From: Prorocentrum cordatum
Lineage: Eukaryota; Sar; Dinophyceae; Prorocentrales; Prorocentraceae
Direction: 5' to 3'
Assembly: GCA_963575745.1 (NCBI GenBank)
Contig: CAUYUJ010003925.1
Span: 137,501-201,500, forward strand
DNA length: 64,000 nt
Positions 40,621 through 51,685 of the stretch are shown here, piece by piece. Within the stretch, counting starts at the first letter, position 1. Every line of letters begins with the position of its first letter. Below the pieces are notes generated by a model, which was not told the origin of the DNA, made no database searches, and was given only the letters and a program-made list of their open reading frames with translations. Both the position numbers and the translations under genes were made by a program.

Positions 40621-41660
40621 AATTTGTTTCGAAGAAAACGCTTTGTCGTATCTTCTCTAGCTCGAAGGCTGGAGGCAGTTCAGAAAATCCGTGCAGGGAC
40701 TAGTGAGGAGGGGACTTGGGAGGAGAGAGTGTATTGCCGCATCGTCGATTCATTGAGTTTGCCCTGGGTCCCTCCTCGTCCTCTTTCTCTGCTGATCTCT
40801 TGGTCCAGCCGCGGGAGCAACGCTCGAAACGTCATCCTCATCCGCCTCCTCCTCCCCGTCATCCTTACAGGCTTTACGTTATTGTGAAGCTGCGTGTTGA
40901 AACGGCAGCAGTCCGCATTGTCGGCTTGCCTTCCTTGTGCAACCTTCCAATACCGCATGAATGTGTACAGTCGAGGCCGTTTGGCAGGTGACGTGGCAGC
41001 AGATCGCCCAGCATTGAATCTTGAAGACAGCCATAGTGCAGATCGAGCCTGCCAAGCCTAAGGCTAGGCTCGTGAGCCCCGCGTTCGGCCGCCAAGCCCA
41101 CCAGCTCACTTCTTCGACCCCTGGATGGGCACAGATGATGCCACGAGGCCCCCGCCCCTCCCTCCTTCACAGCCACATGATGCTCGCGCTGCTCGCAGCC
41201 AGCTGTCGCATTGCGTGTGTATTGTCCTTCTCCGTGCCACGAAGCCAGCGGCGACTGCCAGCACTACTTGGGCGCCCGTGCCGAACACTGCTTGGGGAGC
41301 AGACCAGCCTTTCTTTGGCGAGTTGAGTGCCGATTTCTTCCAAACCGGACCAGAAGGCGATTGAATCAGATGCACAATCCAGAAATCCCTCTCTCGTCCT
41401 GCTGACCCCTGGGCGGGCGGACGCGAGGTGAACAAGAGGCTGTGCATCAGCATGACGGACTTCCACCCCGAGAGTTGGAACCCCGCGTGGACGCCAGGGG
41501 GGGCCCCCCAGCCACCAGGAGTTGGGCTCCGACGTGCGCGGTCTGAGGGAAGCGCGGGTCCTGGGCGGAGGAGGCGGCCTCCTTCCGTGAAGCCGCTGCA
41601 ACTTTCAGGCTTGCGGGGCCATAAACGGTGAGGGAGTCTCAGGCGGAACGCCTGGCCCAC
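40621..41660. other. No gene recognised
   Basis: Less GC-rich sequence with short frames on both strands and no domain. A remnant of a gene cannot be excluded. Confidence 0.35.
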
Positions 41661-41669
41661 CCTGCCAAC

Positions 41670-42220
41670 GCGTCTAGGGGAGGAGAGAAAGGAGAAGAAA
41701 CAGGAGGAGGAGGCGGAGGAGGAGGAGGATGGTAAGGAGGGTGAGGGGTGAGGCGGAGGAGGAGGAGGAGGAGGAGGAGGAGGAGGAGGAGGAGCAGGAG
41801 GATGGTGAGGAGCGTGAGGAGGAGGAGGAGGACGAGGAGGAGGGATGAGGAGTGGGGAGGAGGAAAAAGGAGGAGGAGGGAGGAGGTGGAGGAGGGGGGA
41901 AGAGAAGAGAAGAGAAGAGCAAAGGAGGGAGGATGAGGAGAGGAGGAGAGGGAGGAGCGGAGTAGGGAGGCGCGAAGAAGGGGAGGGGGAGGAGGGAGGG
42001 CGGAGGAGGAGGAGGAGGAGGAGGAGGAGGAGGAGGAGGGGAAGAGGAGGAGGGATAAGGATGAGGAGAAGGAAGAGGAGGAGGAGGAGGCAGAGGATGA
42101 GGCAGGTGGAGGAGGGAGCTGGAGGAGGAGGAGGTGGGGGGAGGAGGAGAAGAAGGAGGAGGAGGAGGAAGACGAGGAGGAGGAGGAGGAGGAGGAGGAG
42201 GAGGAGGGTTCGGAGGGAGA
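41670..42220. repeat. GGA/GAG purine tract, about 550 bp
   Basis: Nearly pure purine plus strand built from GGA, GAG and GAA triplets with few interruptions. Long Arg/Glu/Gly (plus) or Ser/Pro/Leu (minus) frames here are artefacts. Confidence 0.9.
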
Positions 42221-43290
42221 GGAGACGTTCCCCCTCATCTCCCCCCTCCCCCGCAGGTCCTGAGTGCGCGCGCGGGCGCTCGGTGGTGGAGTGCGCCGCG
42301 AACGCGACATAGCCGGGTCGGATGCGCCCGACGTGCGCGGTGTCGTCGAGGCGTGATCGACGCGGCACGATCTCTTCGAGCATTCGCCGCAATTCCCTAT
42401 CTGGCGCGCTCTAGGATGGGTTTCGCCATCGAGGGATCGAAGGAGTTGGCATCTCTTCCCCAGCGGCAGCTGGTGGGAGCACGGTGCAAGGCGGCGAAAG
42501 TAAAACGAGGCCGCCTCCGCTGGCGAAAGTTGGCGGAAGGCCAGCGGGAGTTAGATATGCCCCCAAGAGATGTCAACATTTTTGGGTTCAGAAATTCCGG
42601 AAGCGGGCCCAGCAACATCGGATGTTGGATCGGCGTGTACGGAGTGTTTTGCCGCGCATCCGCTCGCGGAGGTTCACGGCTCGTTGTCCAGTGAGTGGGT
42701 TTGGGAGATCATTGTACAGCTTCTTCCCCCAGAAGCCCACACGGTCACAGCCCGTCACAGCCCCTCTCGATCCGGTGGCTCGATGCCGATGCCAGACATT
42801 TCGATCCGATCCGATCTCAGCTTTCCGGCAAGCTGGTGCGGCCCAACGCCTGCGAGACACAGCTGTGCATCCCGGCGCAGCGGGTCCGGTTCGGCTCGGG
42901 CGCACCCTCCGACCCCAGCCGACGCCCCGACTCGATGCTGACCAGTCCGATCCAGACTTGCTGCCGAGTGACCCAGACATCCGACTGCTCAAACTTTTTC
43001 GATGCATGGGCCCAAGAGGTCTGGACCACTGCCCTGTGGGGCCGCCTTTTCGTCCCGAGTCGTTTTCTGACGGTCCCGAGGCCCAGCGAGGGCCCCTGGA
43101 GGCGAAAACGGCCAAAAACCACTCTAATTTTTTCGGAGCGTCGGATCTCTGGGGAGCTTCAATCCCTGCCGTGCAGATCGCCGCCACGCGGGCGCACGCG
43201 GTGCTAGCCGCCTCCTCTCCACTGGTCGGGGGGGCCAGCGAACTCCCGCCGGCCGGGCCGGATGCTCGGGTTGGTTGGGCGTATATGGAA
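42220..43290. other. No gene recognised
   Basis: GC-rich sequence; a long open frame from about 42484 runs on through the CCT repeat and shows no domain. Confidence 0.35.
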
Positions 43291-43340
43291 GCCCTCCTCC
43301 TCCTCCTCCTCCTCCTCCTCCTCCTCCTCCTCCTCCTCCG
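43291..43340. repeat. CCT microsatellite
   Basis: Perfect (CCT)n tract of about 16 units. Confidence 0.9.
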
Positions 43341-43450
43341 GCGGTCAATGATCAGCCTCGGCGGACCCCTGCGGCGGACCCCGCGGCGGACCCGAGTGCG
43401 GAGGGGCGCGCGGGGGATCCGGTCGGACGAAATGGGTCGGGGTTGGCGGT

Positions 43451-43530
43451 GCGTTTTCTCGGCGGTTCTCGACGGGTCTCCAGCCTCGGGGTGCTCTCCA
43501 TTAACTGCGCCTCGCCGAGAGCGTCCCGGG
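43451..43530. repeat. Dispersed repeat R1, copy 1
   Basis: Shares GCGTTTTCTCGGCGGTTCTC, CAGCCTCGGG and CCTCGCCG-type blocks in order with 48770-48850, about 80 bp at moderate similarity. Confidence 0.55.
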
Positions 43531-43609
43531 GGTGCTAGGATCCTTCTGGTCAGCCGCTGGAGTCCCGAGTTATATGACCGAAGCCAGACGACGAGGGGGG
43601 GTGGGCGGA

Positions 43610-43740
43610 GAGGGGGGGGGGGGTGCGAAATCTACTGCGCACAGCCAGCTTCGACCCCGCCGCGGGGCGCGTTCATCGATACTTACGTGGGCGCCTCGAG
43701 CCGGGAGGCACCAGGATAATCAGCTACGTGAGCTTATTTG
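43610..43740. repeat. Dispersed repeat R2, copy 1
   Basis: G-run, then TGCGAAATCTACTGC, CAGCTTCGACCCCGCCGC, GTGGGCGCCTCG and ATAATCAGCTACGTGAGCTT. The same order appears at 63786-63915. Confidence 0.75.
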
Positions 43741-43950
43741 CACCCCCCGCTGTACCAAGCCCACTTTAAGTGCGTCGTCCAACCAGATCAAAAAGCACAG
43801 GATGCGCGCTGCAGTGCCGAGATTTAATATACTTGCTCTGAGGTGGGATCACCATCGGCGGTGAGGCGGTTCGGAACGCCTCGAGAGTAAACGAATTACG
43901 TACCCATCTCAGACGACAGGTCTTCTGGACGTCCATGGCATCCGCCGATC

Positions 43951-44797
43951 AGCCAGCGTTGATTCCAAATAGATAGGAGGACAGGAAGAGGACGAGAGGA
44001 GGATGGGAGGAGGACGAACGGAGAACGGGAGCAGAACGGGAGGAGGACGGGAGGAGCAACATCAAGCAAGCGCAAGCAAGCAAGCTGAAGCAAGCAAGCG
44101 CAAGCGAGCAATAACAAGCAAGCAAGAGCCAGCGATCAAGGGCAAGCAAGCAAGGGCAAGCAATAGCAAGCAATTAATGGCAAGATCGCAAGAGCAAGCA
44201 AGCACGAGCACGCAAGAGCAAGCAAGGACAAGTAAGCAAGGGCAAGCAGGGCATAGGCATAGGCATAGGCATAGGCATATGAGCGCTCAGAGGTGGTGCA
44301 TAGGCATAGGCATAGGCGTAAGCGTAGGCATAGGAGTTAGGGGGAGGCATAGGCATAGGCATAGCCATAGAAATTGGGGGGGGGGCATAGGAATTAGGGG
44401 GGGGCAACGGACCAATAAGTAGGGTTTGAGTTAGAACTCCTATATGGCAAGCCTAGTTGGAGAGTATCAGCCAGCGTTGACTCCAAATACATAGGAGGAC
44501 AGGAGGACGAGAGGAGGATGGGAGGAGGACGAACGGAGGACGGGAGCAGGACGGGAGGAGAACGGGAGGAGCATCATCAAGCAACCGCATGCAAGCAAGC
44601 GGAAGCAAGCAAGCGCAAGCAAGCATAGGCATAGGCACAGGCGAAGGCGTAGGCGTAGGCATAGGAGTTAAGGGGGAGGCATAGGCATAGCCATAGCCAT
44701 AGCCATAGGAATTAGGGGGTGGGGGCATAAGAATTAGGGGGGGGGGAACGGACCAATTAGTAGGATTTGAATTTGGACTCCTATAGTGCAAGCCTAT
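43951..44797. repeat. Tandem duplication with CAAG and CATAGG arrays
   Basis: Two units, about 43951-44455 and 44470-44797. Each starts CAGCCAGCGTTGA(T/C)TCCAAATA, passes through GGAGGACGGGAGG-type repeats, then AAGCAAGC arrays, then CATAGG hexamer arrays, and ends with CGGACCAAT(A/T)AGTAGG..TTTGA and ACTCCTATA. Unit lengths differ because the inner arrays differ. Confidence 0.85.
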
Positions 44798-44799
44798 TC

Positions 44800-45700
44800 T
44801 GAGAAAAGAAGCATCGTAGATCCGGGGCCACTCAGGACAGTGGAGTCCATCCTGGTGGGCCTCATCTCGTTCATGGTCGACGAGCGGGAGACGAGAAGCA
44901 TCGGGGCCATGCTCGAGCCCCCAGAGGTGCGCCAGAGGCTGGCGGCCACATCCGCGGAGCCTGTTGGGGGGGGTCCGATATCGCGCCGAAAGTACACCGC
45001 CGTGGTTCGAAGAAGAACAACTTGCACGAACATAGATGTTCGGAGGTTCGAGTGGATCTCAGACAGTTCATGTTTCTGCAGCTGTGTGTTGCTCCTCTAG
45101 TGGCGAGGTGTTTTGTTTGCGGCTCTTGGCGTCGGGTTCTCGTGAGGATGACCAGAGTACGTTTGTGTTGTTCCCTGCTGTATTACAATCCGTTCGAATT
45201 TCGAAGGCGTTGGCTTCAGAGGCAGGGCAGCTCAGGGATCGGCCCCAGATGATTGCTAAGCTGTGTGCACGACGTCCCTAAAGGTTGTGTTCGTGCTTCA
45301 GCTTTCAAGGTGTGAGTTTGGGTCGATCTCGCCCTCGCCGTGGTCCATCCTGACTTCTTGCGCACGTGTTGAGTCAATGCTCCCATGCCCTTCTGCATGC
45401 ACATCGTCAGTGGTCTGTTTGGCTCAGAAGCGCCCCGCAGAGGACAAAACGTTAGCCCGATGCCGACAACAAGCTGCACCGGCGTGCTTTGATCGTCCAG
45501 CTTGAGTGTGTTCAATTTGACCCGGACTTGGGCGTCCCTTGCCTCCGCTTCCCGCCCCCTGGTGGGTCCGTTCGGGCCTCGGCCCGGGCTCCCCCCCGTG
45601 CCAGGAGTTCAACCGCAGCAGCCCCGAGTTCTGCGCGCTCTTCCCCGAACTCGCCGTGGGGCAGGCGAGCACGGGCAGGGGGGAGAGAGCCATCCGGGGC
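44800..45700. other. No gene recognised
   Basis: Mixed sequence. A short open frame at 44786-45100 (+) has a natural residue mix (RTVESILVGLISFMVDERET) but no family match from memory; it could be an exon or remnant. Confidence 0.3.
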
Positions 45701-45825
45701 AGCGCGAGGGGGTACGGTGGGGGCGTTTGGTAAGGAGTAGTCCCAGGAGGCGCCAGACCCTGGAGGATTCCTTATCCAATGCGGGCGGCGGTGATCTCCA
45801 TGGCCGGTCCACGATTGGAGTCCCA
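45701..45825. repeat. Dispersed repeat R3, copy 1
   Basis: Shares TACGGTGGGGGCGTTTGGTAAGG-like, CAG-CCCTGG and GGCGGCGGTGATCTCCATGG blocks in order with 48921-49043. Confidence 0.65.
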
Positions 45826-45988
45826 CTGGCTTCCAGAGCTTGGATTCCTCATCGAAGGGTTCCTCATCCCATGCCCTCACCGTGTCGGCTCAGGGCGGGG
45901 GAGAGCCATCAACGGGCAACGTGAAGGGGTGGGGTAGGCTCAGGGGAGGACGCGTCGACCCCCAGTCGCACATCCATCGCCGACAGCC

Positions 45989-46146
45989 TTAAGTCGGGCC
46001 TGTCCCTCGACAGGAGGAATATTCAAGAATAGTCCAGAAATAGTATGGGGACGATTTTTTGAGCATGTTTTAACCATTTGGGGGAATTTCGAATATTTCT
46101 GATTTGTCGTCCAAAATTCCCCTGTAGGAGGACAGGCCCGACTTAA
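45989..46146. mobile_element. Short inverted-repeat element, family GTCGGGC, copy 1
   Basis: 158 bp. Left end TTAA then GTCGGGCCTGTCCCTCGACA; right end in reverse complement TTAA then GTCGGGCCTGTCCTCCTACA. Inverted repeats of about 28 bp, no coding capacity. TTAA on both sides could be the target duplication, a piggyBac-type signature. Confidence 0.8.
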
Positions 46147-46186
46147 CGAATGTCGGGGAACAAGCAATGGCATAAGCGTAAACTTT

Positions 46187-46306
46187 CGGAGGTCCGCGCG
46201 GATTTCACGAATCGGCGCTGGGGCCCCCCTGGCGGTGCCCCTGGCGCGCTCCACGAGCCAGGGAGGGGGTCTGGCGCCGATCCGAGAAATTCGCACGGAC
46301 CTACGA
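46187..46306. repeat. Foldback, about 36-bp arms
   Basis: The left arm AGGTCCGCGCGGATTTCACG-AATCGGCGCTGG pairs with the right arm, which in reverse complement reads AGGTCCGTGCGAATTTCTCG-GATCGGCGCCAG. It lies 40 bp after the preceding element. Probably another small non-autonomous element. Confidence 0.6.
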
Positions 46307-46439
46307 ATTTTGTTGCTTATTCCCCGAGAGGCATCGACACCCCATCGCCAATCCATCACCGACAAGGGCCCCGATAGCGCACGCCGCCCAGGACCGTGCG
46401 GATTCGCAGCCGAGGGCCTATCGCCGATCTGTGGGCGAT

Positions 46440-46590
46440 GTACCTCCGATTCCAGCTCGATTGTTCCCCTCCCTGGGCAAGTCCCCCCTACAATAACGTG
46501 TGATCAAAGCTGTGATAAGAACTCCGAACAGGTGTGATGAAAACCGATTCCAGCTCGATGTTCCCCTCCCTGGCAACGCCCCCCCTGCAA
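46440..46590. repeat. Local direct repeat
   Basis: CGATTCCAGCTCGAT(T)GTTCCCCTCCCTGG appears at about 46448 and again at about 46547, roughly 99 bp apart. Confidence 0.7.
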
Positions 46591-46999
46591 GAACGAGAAC
46601 GTTGCCCCGCAAGGCAGGGACGGCCGGAGTCCCCCGCACGACGGCCGACCCTCCCGCTGGAAGGGTCCCGATCCCCCCGTGGCCGTCTTCGGAGGAGGGC
46701 CCCAGCTCCTGTCGTCCTCCTCGGGGCCCTGTGGAGGCTTCTCGTCGCCACAGCCAGAGCTGCCCCGAAGCGTGCGCCCGGGCGGTCCCGGGGCCCAGAC
46801 CTGCGACGCTTCCGCGTGCTCAAGACGCGGCCCCCGGAGGTCTGGGCCCCTTGCCCCATGTGGCCGGTGTTTCGCCCAAAGACCGAAACTTGCAAAGAGG
46901 GTAACAGCCTCCGTCGCATTTTTCTCATGACGCGAGGGGCTCTGGGTCAAGATGGATCCTGCGAGGGCACCCCATCGGTCGGGGCTGGGACAAGGGTCA

Positions 47000-47090
47000 A
47001 TCCGTTCCAGGGCGTTCTGGAACGCTCTGAGAGCGTTCCGAAACGCTCTGGGAAGGCCGCGGCGCCCGATATATCCTCCAGAGCCACCGT
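47000..47090. repeat. Dispersed repeat R4, copy 1
   Basis: TTCCAGGGCGTTCTGGA, TCTGAGAGCGTTCC and GGCCGCGGCGC blocks match 49313-49410 in order. Confidence 0.65.
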
Positions 47091-47752
47091 ATCTCAGAGA
47101 TTTGCGACCTGTCCTTGTCCGAATGTATCCTCGTCCTGCATCCCTCCTCGAAGTCAATCGCATTTTTGTTCCGCGACGTGGCGGCGCCCCAGGACCCCAA
47201 CGTGTGAATGCTCGCGCCGAAACTGGCGACTGCCAACACAAAAGTCTGACCCCGCGCAACACTGGCGACGGCCCCGAGGTCTGGCGACGGCCCCGAGGTC
47301 TGGCGAGGCCCCCTGGGAGCCGAAAACGGCAGAAAATCAAACTGCTCCAACATTTTCGGAGGTCAGATCTCACGGCGCCAACATCACAGAGCGGATTTCG
47401 TTCGGAAAACCATAGGATGGGCCCGGAGTGTCCTGGAGAATTTCGTTCCGGATTTCCAGGTGAATTTCGTGCGGCGCTTTTTGGCCAGGAATGAAGACTA
47501 AAAGAACCCACGTGAAGTTCACCTCGTTTTTCGCTCGCCGTGTCGGGGTTTTGTCCCGACAGAGATCCACGCAAGACTCCGCTGCAGCACGTTTGCAAGG
47601 CCAGCGCAGGGACCCCTGGGAATTCCTCCCTGTCCTGGCTTCGTCTTGCCCCGGGGGCCGACTCCGCGCAGACCTGGGACGGGCGGGAGGACCGCCGTGG
47701 CCTCCACCAGGCCAACCTCCGAGGCGTGCTGCCCGAGCGGGCGCAGGACTAT

Positions 47753-47912
47753 GTCGGGCCTGTCCCTCTGCAGGAGGAAGTGTGCAAGAATAGGCCCGAC
47801 AAAACAGCCAGGGGACGATCTGTCGATTCTGTGCTGACCGTCCGTGAAGTTTTGTTCGTTGAGTCTTTCTGGCTTCTCTTCCAAAATCGTCCTGTAGGGG
47901 GACGCGCCCGAC
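47753..47912. mobile_element. GTCGGGC-family inverted-repeat element, copy 2
   Basis: 160 bp from GTCGGGCCTGTCCCTCTGCA to a right end whose reverse complement is GTCGGGCGCGTCCCCCTACA. It shares size and the internal CAAGAATAG word with copy 1, but the TTAA is not preserved. Confidence 0.75.
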
Positions 47913-47977
47913 CCAAAGGGTAGGACCAAGGGCCCCCCTGAGCGGCACGGTGGCCACAGCGCGTGGTGCCTCCGTGG

Positions 47978-48062
47978 GGGCTCGGGGTGTCTGCAGGTCG
48001 GCCACGCTTGTGGAGGTCGGCTCGGGGTGTCTGCAGGTCGGCTCGGGGTGTCTGCAGGTCGG
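47978..48062. repeat. Minisatellite, about 24 bp
   Basis: Repeats of CTCGGGGTGTCTGCAGGTCGG at about 47978, 48020 and 48041, with a shortened GGAGGTCGG copy between. Confidence 0.8.
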
Positions 48063-48299
48063 TCAAGGTAGAGGCAGCATGTTGCCAAATAATTTCCAGC
48101 TGTCTAGAACATGCTTCAAACATGCCTTAAACATGTTTAGAACATGCGTTCCGACAGGGTGAACACATGTTTGAGGTCGACGACAGGATTGTTCGGGGGT
48201 CCACTGTCATGGCATCCACGAGGCCACGCGCAACAGCAAACACCTGCCCGAGCCCAGAACTTCGAACCTGCTCCCCTTCCCTTCCAGCCTGCCGGGGGC

Positions 48300-48560
48300 C
48301 AAGGCTGGGCAGCTTCAGACCCCCAGCCGGCTCCACGTCTCCCCGGGCCCCTCCTCTCGGGGCAGCGCGAGGCCCGAGTACGCCTGAGCTCGGGCCTGCT
48401 GGCGCTCCTTGACGGGCGCGTCCTGGATTTTGGCGGCCCAGTTTTCGGGGGACGCCTTGAACGGGGGCGCGCGTCGAAGACTGGGTCTCGTCATTTTCAT
48501 GATGCCCCGTCCGGCCGACCCGAGTTCCCCGAGCCCGAGTCTTACGTCTCCCCGAGCAGA
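48300..48560 (-). other. Possible coding remnant
   Basis: Within a minus frame open at 48315-49100, this part has a natural residue mix (GRGIMKMTRPSLRRAPPFKA; ENWAAKIQDAPVKERQQARA). No domain recognised, and the rest of the frame crosses the repeat elements, so only this stretch could be an exon or retroelement fragment. Confidence 0.3.
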
Positions 48561-48577
48561 GGGGGGTAGGGGGAGGG

Positions 48578-48690
48578 GGGATGGCTTCTTAGAGACACCC
48601 CTGCTTCTTAGAAGGTGCGAGCCTTGTCTACAGATGGAGGGCCCGCGCTTTCTAAGAAGCGGCATCCTTCTGAATAAGCCCTCGCCTCCC
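48578..48690. mobile_element. Foldback element, GGCTTCTTAG family, copy 1
   Basis: The left arm GGCTTCTTAGAGACACCCCT-GCTTCTTAGAAGG pairs with the right arm, whose reverse complement is GGCTTATTCAGAAGGATGCC-GCTTCTTAGAAAG. The spacer contains TGTCTACAGATGGAGGG. Related copy at 62718-62822. Confidence 0.75.
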
Positions 48691-48769
48691 CCGTATCCCC
48701 TTGTGCGCGCCGCCAAGCAGGGGATGGCGAGTTGCGACAACGTTTCGTGTTCAAGGCTCGAGGTGCTCA

Positions 48770-48850
48770 TGCGTTCTCGTCGGTTCTCGGCGAGTTTGCC
48801 AGCCTCGGGATGCCTCCCAGCGGCTGTGCCTCGCCGCGGGCTCTGCGGGG
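48770..48850. repeat. Dispersed repeat R1, copy 2
   Basis: Partner of 43451-43530. Confidence 0.55.
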
Positions 48851-48920
48851 GTGGCCGGATCGTCCCGAGCGGCCGCCGGAGAGCCGAGCTCGGGCCCGAA
48901 AGCCAGCGCGCAACGACAGG

Positions 48921-49043
48921 GAGCGAGTGGAGGCAACGGTACCGTGGTGGCGTTCGGTAAGGGATGCGCCCAGGGGGTCTCAGGCCCTGGGGGCTCCCTT
49001 CTCTGACAAGGGCGGCGGTGATATCCATGGTCCATCCACGAGG
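48921..49043. repeat. Dispersed repeat R3, copy 2
   Basis: Partner of 45701-45825, including GTGGCGTTCGGTAAGG and GGCGGCGGTGATATCCATGG. Confidence 0.65.
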
Positions 49044-49312
49044 AGGTCCGGGGGGAGGAGTTTTGCGGGTCTCCGCCGAAGGTCGCGGGCGATCTCTCAC
49101 CCGCGAGATCCGGGCGTTGCAAGTTCTTCCCGCACGGCACTTTTACACAGTTTCGCACGGATCGGTTCGGCTCGGAAAATGCTGCAGAAGGATAGGGGTC
49201 TGTGGTTCGGGTCGCGATGTGTTGTGATGCTGCAATGTTTGCATCTCAGGAAACGGCGGCGGCAGCTGGGATTGAGGCAAGGCAAGGCGACGCTCAGGTA
49301 GGCCAGATATGA

Positions 49313-49410
49313 GGTTAAACAGTTCCAGGGTGTTCTGGACCATTCTCAGAGCGCTCCAGCGCGCTTGGGAACGGCCGCGGCGCTAGACACATCCACCGAG
49401 CCCGCCGACT
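49313..49410. repeat. Dispersed repeat R4, copy 2
   Basis: Partner of 47000-47090. Confidence 0.65.
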
Positions 49411-50150
49411 CTTCGAGATCCACGGGTAGTTCAATCCGAGCTTGTCGTCATCCTGTCATCGTCTGAGAGGCGAGAAGGGACCAGCGAGGCTCCCTTGCCT
49501 CACCCAAGCTTCTTCCACCGACACGCCATTGGAGAGCAGCCAGCGGTGGCAATCGATCACTGTTCAGTGGCAAGATGATGATGATGCACCTTAGTGTTGG
49601 GCGAAGGTAACTGCACAAATACACCGACCATGTCCAGGCCCATGCAGGACTCAGGGTCGAGGCATATGCCTCCCTGGACAAGCAATGAGGGCATATGCAC
49701 CGACCCTTGGCTCAGCGTGGGCCAGACCAGGATCGGTGCATGTGATTAACGATGATTGCACTCATGGCTTCTTACTTGTCTCCCGAAGGAATCGGTTGGT
49801 ATGTCGAAGATTTGCCACGGTGTCGCCCATTGCTGCCCGTTGCCGCCTCGGGGGGTTTGTCGAGGTCCGCCGAGGTCCGCCACGCAGCCGCCCGTTAGTT
49901 GCCGCCTAATTGCCGCTGCACATGGTTTACACCTCGAACGTGCAATGGCTCACCACCGTTTGTTTGGCAAGCACTCTGTCACTGTGGAAGCAGCTCCCCT
50001 CAAGACGAGCGGCGGGAAACGGTCACACGTTTCCAACTGGGACCCCAGGGAAAGGGACTTGTCGATATCTCAAGCCGACATCTCAAGTCTCGGTGTCGCG
50101 CGCCATGAAGGCAACGCGGAGGGGGAGAATAAACAAGACTCCGTAGAGGG
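49411..50150. other. No gene recognised
   Basis: Mixed sequence. GGCATATGC-type and CATGTGATTAACGATGATTG words occur, with no domain or RNA seen. Confidence 0.35.
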
Positions 50151-50154
50151 CGAC

Positions 50155-50215
50155 GAGGAGGAGGAGGAGGAGGAGGAGGAGGAGGAGGAGGAGGAGGAGG
50201 AGGAGGAGGAGGGGG
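50155..50215. repeat. GAG microsatellite
   Basis: (GAG)n tract of about 20 units, followed by degenerate GGAGGAAGAGG. Confidence 0.9.
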
Positions 50216-50577
50216 GGGAAGGAGAGGAGGAAGAGGTGGAAGAGGAGGGGGAGGAGGCGCAGGTCTTGGGTGCACCGCCGCGGTCTCAGAGGCCCCCCTT
50301 TGCCGACGCCCCTTTCTGGGAAGCGCACCGAGCAGGCGGCGCAGGCTGCGAACATCTTGGTCTGCCGGGCCTCTGCGCACGCGGCTTCGCAGCGCGGGAC
50401 GAGCAGCGCGCCTGGGCGAGAGGCCACAGCCGTGTCCACGCCTCGGCGCACGGGCTGTCAGCGCTTCGCGGGCCCCGCGGTGGCCTACCCCCCCAAGCTT
50501 TCCCTGCCCGGAGCGAGGGAACGCGGGAACACGCGGCGGGGCAACGAGAGGGGGGGGGGGAAGCTTTTGTCTCCCCG

Positions 50578-50850
50578 AGGGGGAGGAGGAGGAGGAGGAG
50601 GAGGAGGCGGAGGAGGAGGAGGAGGAGGAGGAGGAGGAGGAGGAGGAGTAGGATGATGATGAGGAGGAGGAGGAGGCGGAGGATGAGGAGGAGGGGGAGA
50701 GGAGGAGGAGGAGGAGGAGGAGGGAGGTGGAGATGGAGGAGGAGGAGGAGGAGGAGGAGGAGGAGGAGGAGGAAGAGGAGGAGGAGGAGGAGGAGGCGGA
50801 GGGGACGGAGGAGGAGGAGGAGGGGGAGGAGGAGGACGAGGAGGACAGGA
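50578..50850. repeat. GGA-rich purine tract
   Basis: About 270 bp of almost uninterrupted GGA/GAG with a small GATGAT interruption. It generates spurious Arg, Glu and Gly or Pro and Ser frames. Confidence 0.9.
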
Positions 50851-50859
50851 CAAGGACAT

Positions 50860-51680
50860 CCGCACGAGGGGGGTAACGTCAGAGCACCTACTGGGGTGAT
50901 CTACGCGCTATTGCCAAAATCCTCTGCGCTTGGTTGTGCTACAGCCCTGCTTTTTCACTAGGGCCGGCAGGGGGCATACCCCGAAGCTCAAGGACCGAGC
51001 TCCGAGGTGGCCCCGTAAGAGAGGCTCGCTACCTTACATCGCGAGTCCCATGGGGCCAGTGCGGGGGGAGCAGCTGTTGGCCCTTCCGCGTGCCCTTGGG
51101 GAGGGGGGCGCGCGGGCTTAGCAGGGCGCCCAAGCCAAGGGTGGAGAGGGGACGACGACACGAATTCAAAAGGAGGAGCGAGGGGAGAAACGGAAGGCCG
51201 AGAGCCCAAACTGTTGCTGGGGGGGGGGGGTCCTGCTACTTCTATATGTTGGATTCCGTGCTCCCCTCTTCCACTCAGCTCACTTCTCGGTCGTTCCGAG
51301 AGATGCTCCATGTAATGTCTCTGTACTCTAGCCTGTGAGGTCGCCCATTTCCCCCTCGGAATGTATGCGGTAGAGCATACTGGAAGTCACGGTCATAGGA
51401 AGGGCCAATGAGGAACACCAAGGTGGGCATCATGATGATCACTTTTTCCTCCTCCCGCCCTGCAGATGTGTACCTGAAGGTATTCAAACATATGTCCCAT
51501 TGCGATGGCTGTGCAGGCGTACTGTTGTGCCCAAGTAGTCTGCCATGAGTAGCACTCCGAGAACCTCGCTAATGCTTCCCTTGGCTGCTTGTCGGCACGG
51601 CCAGCTCACAACTTGCCGAGAACAGCACTCCGGGAAACCTCGCTAATGCTTTCTCTTGGCAATATGCAGGCTCCAGTGGG
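50860..51680. other. No gene recognised
   Basis: Unique-looking sequence. Near-duplicate GAACCTCGCTAATGCTT/GAAACCTCGCTAATGCTT words occur at about 51562 and 51630 (about 70 bp apart). Confidence 0.4.
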
Positions 51681-51685
51681 TGCGC

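Noticed and set aside
41670-42390. Long open frames (155-428 aa) of Arg/Glu/Gly or Ser/Leu/Pro
   Set aside because: Direct translations of the GGA/GAG purine tract, present in several frames at once and without domain structure.
47978-48062. CRISPR-like spaced repeats
   Set aside because: Units are contiguous or have a related partial copy as spacer, in a eukaryotic genome; a simple minisatellite.
50500-50960. Arg-only and Gly-only protein frames
   Set aside because: (GGA)n artefact; same pattern at 62.0-62.6 kb.
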